Assembly (NCBI GenBank): GCA_021521415.1 | Contig: JAIQDT010000169.1 | Location: 1-64,000, forward strand | Length of the DNA: 64,000 bases | Direction: 5' to 3' | Source of the DNA: Bidens hawaiensis | Taxonomy: Eukaryota > Streptophyta > Magnoliopsida > Asterales > Asteraceae | Shown: positions 46,383 through 57,315 of the stretch, piece after piece | Position numbering within the stretch: position 1 is the stretch's first letter | Layout of the letters: each line of letters starts with the position of its first letter | Translations under genes and position numbers: made by a program | The notes under the pieces: generated by a model | The model's database searches: none | What the model saw: only the letters and a program-made list of their open reading frames with translations | Told to the model about the DNA's origin: nothing

Positions 46383-48162
46383 TGTCTGGTGAAAACCGGA
46401 TAATGGATAGTGGATGTTCTCGTCATATCACTGGGAATCTCGACCACGTGAAAAATATTCAAGGGGGGTTATGTAGCGTTTTCTGGGAATTCTGGGGGCA
46501 TGATCACACAAGAAGGTGAAGTTTCAAATGGTCACATTACTTTTGAAAAGGTCAATTACCGTGACAAGGTGGATCATAACTTATTGAGTGTGTCACAGAT
46601 TTGCGATAAAAAGTACACTACGATATTTACTGACAAAGAGTGTCTTATCTTGAAACTGGGTTATGTGATTCCCGAGGACATGGTTGTCATGCGATCACCA
46701 CGATCAAATGATATTTATGTCTTAAATATGAGTTCTAAGGTATCAACATCTATCGAAACATGTTTTGTCTCCAAAGCAACCGAAAAGGATTATATTCTAT
46801 GGCATCGTAGAATGGGTCACATTCATGTTCGAAAGATGAATTATTTAATGGCTAATGACTTAGTTGAGGGTGTCTCATTGAAAAACTTTAAGTTATCTGA
46901 TCACTGCGTTGCATGCAAGAAGGGCAAGCAGAAGAAGTCACATCCTTCTAAGTTATTAAATTCCATTGATACTCCTCTTGAACGACTTCATATGGATTTG
47001 TTTGGCCCTGTGAATCATGCGAGTATTTCTGGGATTGGTATTGTCTTGTTGTCACTGATGATTATTCAAGATACTCATGGGTGTTATTTATGAGTTCGAA
47101 AGATCAAACACCTGTTTCGGTACAAAACCTTATCACTAAGATAGAATCACTATACAAACAAAAAGTAAGGAGAATTCGAAGTGATAATGTTACTGAATTC
47201 AAAAACACTGTATTGGATTACTTTTGTGTTCAAAAAGGAATTCACCGAGAATATAGTGCACCTTATGTACCTCAACAAAACGGTGTTGCTGAACGAAAGA
47301 ATAGAACTTTGATTGAAGCTACAAGAACTATGCTTGCTGATTCTAAGCTTCCCGTCCAATTTTGGAATGAGGCAGTGAATACAGCTTGTTATACGCTTAA
47401 TCGGGTTTTAACTGTTAAACGACTCAAGAAGACAAGTTACGAGCTTTTGAACAATCGAAAGCCTAACTTAAAGTACCTGGAACCTTTTGGGTGTCCTTGT
47501 ACAATGTTGAAGAAGGATGCGGGTAAATTTGAAGAAAAAGCTATCGAAGAGTATTTCTTGGGATATGCATCTCCAAAGAAACGGGTATTTAACTTCACGT
47601 TTGGTTGTGTTGAGGAATGGTACCATGTGGACTGTCAAAAGTACACAACCCCTCCTCAAGGGAAAGGTCCCGACTGGATGTTTGACTATGATAGTTTATT
47701 TAATTCATTTACTCCATCGAATGGACACATAGACGAAGATCTGGTTCGAGCATACTTTGAAGATCTTTTGGCCATTCCAAGATTTTCAAGTTCTAATGAT
47801 GTTGAAGCTCCACCTATAGTTCCAACTGAAGAACCTCATGTTGCTTCTCCAGCTACCTTTGATAATGTATGTACTTCTTCTGATGATGATCAAGTTACTG
47901 AACTTGAAAGTGATGTTTCATCTCCCGAGCTTGGTGAACATTACACTAACTTATTTGATAATGTTGTTGTTACTGATAATCCTATTCTTCATACATGGTT
48001 ATCATCCACATGAAAACATCATTGGAGAACTTGATGTGGGCGTTTGTACACGTCATCAAGTTGTTTACTCAAGTGAAAATAACGTATTGTCTGCATATGC
48101 TGATTTACATTAATCGGGAATTGTAAATCTTGAAAAATTCACTTGCTTTCTATCTCAAGTTG
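46383..48162 (+). pseudogene. Element D protease and integrase
   Basis: Protease site RIMDSGCSRHITGN lies near 46400. A one-base insertion in a G run near 46465 shifts the frame to 46500. HRRMGHIHVRKMN and CVACKKGKQKK form the zinc site. A frameshift near 47030 loses the second catalytic region from the frame. RRIRSDNVTEFKN has Val for the usual Gly after DN. PQQNGVAERKNRTLIEATRT follows. The frame ends at 48013 through another shift in the spacer. Confidence 0.85.
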
Positions 48163-49706
48163 AGCCAACGACGGCTCGTAAGGCACTTGAAGATCCTTCT
48201 TGGGTAGAAGCTATGCAAGAAGAATTACAACAATTTGCACGTTTGGGTGTTTGGGATTTAATCGACAAGCCTGCTAGAGTCAAGAAAGCGATTCCGACTA
48301 AGTGGGTATTTAAATTTAAGAAAGAAGATCGAGGGGTGATTGTCAGAAACAAAGCACGTTTGGTGGTGCAAGGTTTTCATCGGCAAGAGGGTATTGATTA
48401 GACAGAAGTATATGCTCCAGTTGCAAGATTAGAGTCGATTCGAATCTTTCTGGCATATGCTGCTTATAAGAATATCAAGGTCTATCAAATGGATGTTAAA
48501 AGTGCTTTTCTTAATGGTAAACTACACGAGGAAGTGTTTGTTTTACAGCCTCCTGGTTTTGATGATCCTGATTATCCGGACCGAGTTTACCGATTAAACA
48601 AGGCCCTGTATGGTCTACATCAAGCCCCGAGAGCTTGGTGTGTCACACTCGCCGACCATCTGACTAATAACGGCTTCAAAAGAGGGACTGTCGGCTGCAC
48701 TTTATTTCATAAAACTGTTGGTGACGATATTCTCCTAGTTTAGATTTATGTCGATGACATTATTTTTGGGTCTACAAACGATACGTTGTGTAAGGAGTTC
48801 GAGAAGTCCATGCAAACGAAGTTCAAGATGAGCTCGATGGGATAGATGAATTTCTTTCTAGGGTTGCAAGTTCACCAGTCTGCAAACGGAATCTTTATTC
48901 ATCAGACCAAATATGTGAACGATGTCTTGAGCCGATTCAAGATATCTGCCGGAAAAATCCCTTCTACTCCTCTTCCCGTGGGTCACAATTTATCACCGGA
49001 TGAATTGGAGGATACCGTTGATCCTACCCTCTATCATGCCATGATCTGTTATTTAATGTATCTAACGGCTTCTCGCCCCGACTTTATGATTGCTGTTTGT
49101 CTTTGTGCTAGGTTTCAAGCAAGTCCACGAGTGACTCACCTAGCTGCGGTTAAGAGAATACTTCAGTATTTGAGGGGAAATCCAGACATCGGGTTGTGGT
49201 CCAAGGATGATACTTTTGATCTTACTGCTTATTCAGACTCGGACTATGGAGGTTGCAATATCAACTTCAAATCAACAACTGCATGATGTCAATTTTTAGG
49301 AAACCGGCTTGTTTCCTGGCAGTGTAAGAAGCAGACAACGGTCGCCACTTCAACCGCCGAAGCTGAATATGTTGCAGCCTCGAGCTGCTGTTCCCATGTT
49401 TTGTGGATACAACAACATCTTCGCGACTACGGTTTGAAGTTTCTTACTACTCCTATTTTGATTGATAATTCTGCTGCAATTTCTATCACAAAGAATCCCG
49501 TACAACATTCGAAAACAAAACATATCGAAATTCGATATCACTTCATACGGGATTGCTTTGAGAAGAAGTTGATTGACATTGAGAAAATACATACTGACTT
49601 TCAGAAAGCCGAGATGTTTACCAAAGCTTTTGACAAAACGCGCTTTCAATTTTTGCTTGGTTTAAATGGATTGAAGACCCTCGCTGATATCCTTAAACAA
49701 GGATGA
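48163..49706 (+). pseudogene. Element D reverse transcriptase and RNase H
   Basis: RT starts [16 protein letters not shown]. Stops are TAG at about 48400 (in GID/TEVYAP), TAG at about 48741 just before [11 protein letters not shown] (CAG in E) and TAG near 48845 (GAG in E), and TGA near 49284 (Gly codon in E). [30 protein letters not shown] and [15 protein letters not shown] motifs are all recognisable, and RNase H ends at 49706. The many transitions suggest decay at methylated sites. Confidence 0.87.
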
Positions 49707-50191
49707 CTATCTTTATTTTATGTCATTTTTCTTTTAAAATTTATTTTGGTTTTAGGGGGTGAAAATCTAGAAAATAAAAAAAATATTGTGTTTATTCGTT
49801 TGTATAAATAAAACTCAAAAACATTAAAAACTCTTAAAATCCAAAAATATTTGAAAATTTAGAAAAATAAAAAATATTGTGATTTCTTTTCTTTAATGTT
49901 TTTCTTTAAAATATTTCGGAAAACCAAAAATATTTTAAAATTTTGAAAATCCAAAAAGATTGTGATTTAAGTTTGTACAGAAAATTTGGAAAATCCTAAA
50001 AGATTGTGATTTATGTTTGTACAGAAAAATCCGAAAATCCAAAAAGATTGTGAAGTTTATTTTGTTTATAAGAAAAGAGAAAAAGACAAAAATATTTTGT
50101 TTTTAATGTATGTATAGAGAAAAACCAAAAAGATTTTTGCATACGTTCGCTGAAAAATATGTCAATTATCTACATTTGAAGGACATGTACA
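49707..50191 (+). other. Element D 3' non-coding region before insertion I
   Basis: Begins like E's 3' region (GGTTTTAGGGGGTGAAAATC near 49750) and then has repeats of the type AAAATCCAAAAAGATTGTGA up to about 50130. No gene seen. Confidence 0.75.
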
Positions 50192-51328
50192 TGTGACATC
50201 CGTGGCAAAACCGAGTACACCTTAGTACTTACAAACTCGAATAAGCGTTTAACCGCTTATTGCGTAACGAACAAACGAATAACCAAACGGGTCTGGTTAT
50301 GGTCCGGATATCCCAGGGTGCTATCTATAAGCGATATATGTGACATTCGTTACAAAACGAGGTATACTATATTCATTACGTAACAAGTAAACGATAAATC
50401 GGTTAATTCATAGTGCTTAAACGAGTAACCGACCGATACTAATTATGACCAGTATATATACCGAGGGGTCATATAAGAGTTATATATATATTATAGAGGC
50501 TAACATATTGATATTTAGGCCCCAGTACGTTTAAAACTCTTTAAACGAAAAAGGTTTCGTTTATCGATACGCTATAAGCTTAAACACAATCGTTCATATC
50601 AAAACGAGCATTGTAGCATCCGTTAAGCCGAAAAAGATTTATAAAACACTTATATGACATGTTCTAAGCAATCCGTGAAAATATTTTGGAATTTTACAAC
50701 GAGTCAGTACGTTTTTCTTATTTTACAAAAAGAAGCTGAAAAACACTCGTTTTTGCGTTGGTTTTCGCTTTCGAACTAGTTTTCTTGCGTAAAACCGAAC
50801 CCGAATTAAATTTTGGACCGAAGTTTACGTGTGGCACGAAAACCGAGGCACCATTGGGCCAAAAAGAGGCCTAATGGGCCCCTTATACTTGCGGCCGCAA
50901 GGGGTAAAATACCCCACTTTATTCTAGTACATAGTATATAGTATAATACATAAGATATTTTGGCAAAAAAAATCCAGAAAACTCATTTTCAGCTGTTCTT
51001 CTTCTTCCTCCAGCCCAAACCCTAAGGTAAATATTGATTTTTACATTGATTTTAACCATGATTAACATAGTTTAACCATGAAAAATTAATCCTTGATTAG
51101 TTTTAAACATGTTTAACCATTCAAAAATCATAAAAATCAAGTAAAATCATGTTTTGGTGTTAAACATGTTTACAAACCAGGAACATATACTTTTTTGGTC
51201 AAAAACGCGGATTAGAACATGAATACAACGTTTTTACGGTTTGAAAGTTCGGTTTGCACCCAAAACCGAAACCCTAATTATCAAGGCTGTCACATGGATG
51301 ATTTATGCTTGGTTTGATGTTATATGAT

Positions 51329-51934
51329 TGTAGGTCCCCCCGGGGGCGTCGCCGATCGATACGAGATCCGCACGAGGTCTAAGAGTGCGGAATCCTCCTA
51401 GACTCGTTAATGGTGTACAAGATGAAGAACACAAACACGTACACGAACAAATACAAGAACGGGATAAACAAATCTGCAGATTCTTTATAATAATAATTAA
51501 ACAAACACGTTACATACCGTAACATAAACAGAAACACGTCCGACCCGAGGTGAGCTCTACCTCGGGTCGTCCCTAACGACACTCTCTCTCTGTTTGTTCT
51601 CTCTCGACACTCAAACTGTAACACACAACTCTCTGAATTACTGGATTCTTAACCTAAACAAGACACACGTATATATATATATATAAACTTCAGTAGGCGT
51701 CAGTAGGCGAAGTTGTTCATAACTTCGCCTATGGCGAAGTTGTGATAACTTCGCCTAAGGTGAAGTTGTCCTAACTTCGCCTAAGGCGAAGTTGTTCTAA
51801 CTTCACCTATGGCGTCTCCGCTGGTCTAAATTGCATAGCGACGGTCACAAAATGCACCAACAGTCTCCCCTTTGACCGTTGCTCTCAATTCTAACAAACA
51901 CAAAAGATCATCTGTTACAAAACATGCACCAACA
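51329..51934 (-). repeat. Element H 3' LTR (606 bp)
   Basis: Contains AACTTCGCC/GGCGAAGTT palindromes at 51700-51830 next to a TA-rich run (51668-51686). Confidence 0.9.
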
Positions 51935-52742
51935 GACTCCCTCTTAACTGATGATCTTCTGTTTGCTCATCAACCAGCCGTGTCTGAAACTGTCCTGTAG
52001 CTTCACAAATCTACCAATCACCCAGCGTCTTCCATATCAGATCTCCCCTTCAGTGTAAGCTTCTCCGACTATAATGATTGAGGTCTTTGAAATGCATGCA
52101 TCCTCGTGCCAATAGATCATCTCAACCAATCACGTGAGTCCATCTTACTTCACCAACACGTGAAGTTGGGCGTCCTCCACAACTTCACCAACTCGTCGGC
52201 ATACGATAAGGTTTAATCTTCAACTACTCAACATCAAGTGATCAATTTCATCACAAAACCACCTTGACAGAATCTAACACATGACCATTAATTAATCTGA
52301 AGCATCTTCAATCACCAGGGATAACGATCAAGAACATAAACACTTTAATTCCCGATTAAATCCAACTTGTTCCAGAATTTTCACTCTAATAAATGAGCAT
52401 CACGTTTCAGGATCCAATTCTCGAACGCCTTGAAAATAACATAAATAATATGCTCTGACCGCAATCCAGTAATGACGAAAACCTTCAGTTCAATTTGACT
52501 TTCTTCAGTTGGTCAACCTCGAACAACAACAATTTCATTGCCCACAAACACCCAAATATGTGTCAATATCCAGTTTCAATCAATATCCCATTCTCAAACT
52601 CAACTCCATATCCAGAGTTGACACGTATTTGTTCACACGTAAGACCCAGAGATAACAAGTTTCACTCGTTGACGGAACAACATCTCCGGTCTCACAAAAA
52701 TCGTGTACACCTGGCCATACATACGAAAACACCAAAATACTC

Positions 52743-52765
52743 TTTTTTTTTTTTTTTTTTTTTTT
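52743..52765 (-). repeat. Poly(T) run in element H
   Basis: 23 T bases (poly(A) in the sense direction) next to a block of AACTTCGCCT words (52766-52900). Confidence 0.9.
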
Positions 52766-53006
52766 AACTTCGCCTAAAGTCAACTTCGCGTGTTCATAAC
52801 TTCGCCTGGCTATAACTTCGCCTGTCCATAAATTTGCCAGACCTTATATCTTCGCTGAAACCCTACGAACAGTGACGACAATTTCGCCTGATGAAAAATA
52901 ACTTCACCTGCGGCGCTGTTCGGCCAGAAACGCACAGAAACGTGCCAGAAACACCAAAACGCAGATCTCGAACCATAGCATAAGAGCCTAAGGCTCTGAT
53001 ACCACA

Positions 53007-53650
53007 TGAAGGTCCCCCCGAAGGCGTCGACGATCAATACGAGATCCGCACGAGGTCTAGGAGTGCGGAATCCTCCTAGACTCGTTAATGGTGTACAAGA
53101 TGAAGAACACAAACACGTACATGAACAAATACACGAACAAATACAAGAACGGGATAAACAAATCTGCAGATTCTTTATAATAATAATTAAACAAACACGT
53201 TACATACCGTAACATAAACAGAAACACGTCCGACCCGAGGTGAGCTCTACCTCGGGTCGTCCCTAACGACACTCTCTCTCTGTTTGTTCTCTCTCGACAC
53301 TCAAACTGTAACACACAACTCTCTGAATTACTGGATTCTTAACCTATACAAGACACACGTATATATATATATATAAACTTCAGTAGGCGTCAGTAGGCGA
53401 AGTTGTTCATAACTTCGCCTATGGCGAAGTTGTGATAACTTCGCCTAAGGTGAAGTTGTCCTAACTTCGCCATTGGCGAAGTTGTTCTAACTTCGCCTAA
53501 GGCGAAGTTGTTCTATCTTCACCTATGGCGTCTCCGCTGGTCTGAATTGCATAGCGACGGTCACAAAATGCACCAACAGTCTCCCCTTTGACCGTTGCTC
53601 TCAATTCTAACAAACACAAAAGATCATCTGTTACAAAACATGCACCAACA
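53007..53650 (-). repeat. Element H 5' LTR (644 bp)
   Basis: 38 bp longer than the other LTR: one extra 12-bp unit near 53120 and one extra palindromic unit of 26 bp near 53470. Confidence 0.9.
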
Positions 53651-54790
53651 ATGATATTTAGATACACTGAGTTTGCAACCCGAGACCCGGAAAGTCGTTT
53701 AAGCTAGCAAAACTCATCGAAACCGTAACACTCGTTTAAGGGTTGTTTAGTATTAGGTTGTAACGTGCTTGTTTTTAGCTTATGAAAATTTGCAGGGACA
53801 TTAGGGATCATTTAAATGAGTCCCTGTTCAAATTTGGTAATTTTTCAATAAACAGAGAATATTTGGTGAATTTATTTTCGTTTATGAGCGTTTATTTGGG
53901 AAAAATAGTTAAACATATTGAAAAATTATGAAACTTGGTTTTGGAGATTAATTTGATATGGTAAGACCACTGGTAAAGTTTGGGGATCCTTGGTAATGCC
54001 TAAGTATGGTTTGTGCAATTATGATTTAACCGATTTTTAACAGTCGAAAGAAGCACAAAAAGGCATTTTGTCAAAAGAGTTAGGTTCTGGAGACTTTGTA
54101 GGGGCTATGTAATAACATTGAAGCCATTTGTAAAAATTATCGGATTTTTCGGAGGTCGTTTGATACAAACGAGCCATTTATTATACGGTTATAACCTATT
54201 AAATGAATTTTTATAAATAAATAATTAATCATAAAATTTCTGAAAATATTTTAATAAAATTTTACATATTTTAATGTATTTTTACTAAAATTTACATAAC
54301 TCATATATAAGCACATATTTAGTTATGATTAATCGAAGATTTAAATTATAATTGTTTTAACGAAACCGGCAGTTTTGTGTTTAACGGACTGATTGGTATG
54401 TCAAAATGTCAAAAGTGGTCAAATTTCATATTTTTGAATGTAAATGATAAAAACGAACTTTTTACGAGAATTCCGAACAATTCGGGTGGATTGTACGCGT
54501 TTTGTATAATCAAACCCGTGTGAAAACGGAAACGAACCCTGCGATCAATCCAGATATCGAAACCTCAAGATGCTTTCATAAATCAAATCATTTTAACAAT
54601 CAACATGTTTAATTAAGTTTGTGTGATCTTACCTATTCCCTAAACGCGTAAACGATCAACTTGGCTAGGCTCGGGAAATGGTGAAACTGAGCCAAGTCTG
54701 ATTTTAATCATTTCATAGTATACAAAGTCACAATCTAAGACTACGGTCATGTTCTGGGCCTAACAGCTATAACCAAACTAGTTATACAGC

Positions 54791-57315
54791 CCGATTTAGT
54801 TTAAACATTGTACTAGTATTAAATTTATCTTTATTTTATTTTATGCTCCTCAAAATTTTGAGTTTTTGAAGCAAAAAGAGAAAATGATAGTACATTGATT
54901 ATCTTAACTCCAAATCCAGCACGAAGTAAGCTTAAAAGACTGTGTGCTTAATTGCATTGGTGCATTGGTAGGTCTTAAAACAAACAAGTAGAGTAAAGTA
55001 TGTGATATAAACATATCGAAACGCCAAATTGAAAGTGGTGTTAGTCTCTAGAAAAAGTCTCAGTGAGGATGACAGAAATGTAATAACCTGTCATACTCAA
55101 GCCTTATATTTGTTTGATCACCCAAAAATCAAATAAAGAAAATAACAAGCGTTGAGGTTCTGGACACTGTGAGTCTTTATGCGGCTTAATCATCTGGGTA
55201 TTCATATGCATGAATATTTCATTCGCTTTTAGAGCAAACCCAAAGTCATTAAACTTGATCACTGCTGTACTTCGTACAAATTTCCAAATTACTGACTTGA
55301 TCAAAATCCGCTGTTAGTCATACGTTGTTCCTCCCTTGCGCGCGTCTTAATACCATTAAGAAACGGACCCCAGGGGATACAATGTATGTAAGCCGACAGA
55401 TGGAATCGTGCATATTTACTCATAGTAACAGAAAATCAATGCATTTCTCATAAACTTCTATAAAAAACAAATTCTGATCAACAATATAATGGTTTAAGTC
55501 AAGTTGGGGTGATATGGCAAAACTCAAATTAAGCTTGAACCGAGATTAGAGGCTGATAGTTTCTGATATTCTGTGCTCTAATTGAACCAATTAATCATAT
55601 CACAAAAACACTTGAAAGTTTGTTATTAGATTTAAGTGGACAAAAATACCAATGACCGACTTAACGCCAGTCATAATATTGCTAAAATATAAAACTGTGA
55701 TGGAAGGGAAATTTGGTCATATGATTCTCTGCTCAAACTCAACAAAAATACTAAAAATATGTACTGTTTTTAAAAAACATATAAAACACAAAAAGATTTT
55801 ATATATCTTGTTTCGGATTCTTTTCTTGTAAATATTTTTTATTACAAAATACCAAAAATAATTTTCATTTCATTTTACATAATATTTAAATGATTTATTT
55901 ATCGGTTTCAATAAGTGAAACGGATTTTAAGGTATTCGATTATCGAGAGAAAAGTTCTCGTTGATTCTTTTAAAATTAATTTAAATTTATTAATTCTTTA
56001 ATTTATTTTAAAAATTATTGATTTAATTTATTTAAAGTTAAAATTAAATAAGGCTTAAATCGTTAATTATGGATAACGAATTATAGTGTTTTTAAACGAA
56101 CTACATTCTAGTTCGTTCACCTAATTCGCTTCCCCACTCTGTAACGAAACGCATCCAATTCGTTATGCATTTTTAACGAATCAAGACACTATTTGAATCT
56201 AATTCGTTATGTCACGTATTAAAGTAATGTTAACGAATCGGCTGATTCGTTATCTAACATCTCTCACGAATCTGTTTGATTCGTACTTGGGAAACGTGTA
56301 CAAACGGTGTATATAGGACGGCGTGCATACAAACCGTCCTATACACCTTTTTCTTCTTCCATACACATAGTGTTACTCTGCCAAAATTTTTCATAACTTT
56401 TCGACCATCGAAATTTGAACTTCTGAATATACCATTGTGTTAGTAAGCTATATTCTTTGTGATTTTCATCAAAAATAACACAGTTTTGATAGTGTAATTA
56501 TGTGATTTCGATATAAGGGTTTTTATGGTTTTTGAAACCCTGTATAATCGATTAATACTTTGTTAATACACTTTAACTTGATATCATTTTGATCGGAATA
56601 GTGTTCCAACACCCTTGGTGAATTTTAATCGGACTTTGATTATTGATTGCTGGGTTTATTGATTGATTATTGTTACGGGTGGTTTACATTGTACACACTT
56701 TGAATACCCTAACTTATTTGTTGGTTTAGAACCTCGTAACCGGTATTATTGGCTTTGCAATGAGTTTTCGAGACTCATCGAGTCATTTGTTCGGCTATTC
56801 ATCGTCAATTATGGAGGAATTGATTTTCAATTGGCTTCTTTGACCTTCTGACTTTGAGAGTCAAAGATTAAGTCTAATCAGTGACCATTCGTTCCCCTTA
56901 GCGAATTGGAACTCCTCCGTGTCCAATTCGTTAAGGATTTACACGAACTACGTTTGCGAATGACTTATTTAACGAATCAGAATTTAATTCGTTCATTTTA
57001 ACGAACTAGAGGGTAGTTCCCTCCTTTTTAATAGTAATTCACTAAGTCTATTTCGTTAACATATTTACTTGATAGCGAATCAGTTGATTCGTTATACTTG
57101 TGTAATGAATCAGACTATGATTAACGAATGACATTTCAAAAATTTAATTAATTTACATAATGTAATTAAATAAAATATTCCAAGGGTCTAACCGCGTTGA
57201 TACATTAATCATACACACGGAATTAAACCATATTTATAGTTTACTTCTAAATAATTAAATTATATAACACTTGGGTGATCTCTAAACTAACATTCAATAT
57301 TACTTATTCAGAATT
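54791..57315 (+). other. Element D non-coding region upstream of the extra ORF
   Basis: Homologous to E 30430-28900 in opposite orientation. It includes a block strongly conserved with E (about 55330-55410). TTCGYTA/TAACGAA words lie at 56080-56290 and again at 56880-57130. TATATAGG at 56310-56317 is followed by a pyrimidine-rich stretch, and TTACTTATTCAG ending at 57311 resembles a splice acceptor four bases before the ORF start. The small open frames here are not supported. Confidence 0.75.

Larger units (their letters stand above)
51329..53650 (-). mobile_element. Element H: small non-coding LTR element
   Basis: LTRs at 51329-51934 and 53007-53650 (plus-strand start TGTAGG or TGAAGG, end CACCAACA), target duplication ATGAT at 51324-51328 and 53651-53655, and a minus-strand primer site beside the right LTR (TCTGATACCACA near 52996 on the plus strand). 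The 1072-bp internal region has no gag or pol. LTR ends and the AACTTCGCC word are shared with element F, so the two are probably related. The open frames inside the LTRs (for example 51379-51624) are shared by both LTRs and do not look like genes. Confidence 0.9.
50192..54790 (+). mobile_element. Insertion I: LTR-like DNA hosting element H, boundaries unsure
   Basis: Sequence similar to E stops near 50190 and resumes near 54815. The left end TGTGACATCCGTGGC looks like an LTR start. An internal imperfect duplication is visible (TGTGACATCCGTGGC at 50192 and TGTGACATTCGTTAC at 50333). A conserved-looking leader (CCAGCCCAAACCCTAAGGTAA near 51010) is seen. No coding sequence. It may be a solo LTR of about 2.3 kb once H is removed. 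The right end and a target duplication were not found, so the class is tentative. Confidence 0.5.

Noticed and set aside
51379..51624. Minus-strand frame with Cys/Tyr-rich product, repeated at 53057-53314
   Set aside because: It is simply the same LTR sequence twice; no domain, and it crosses promoter and repeat DNA.
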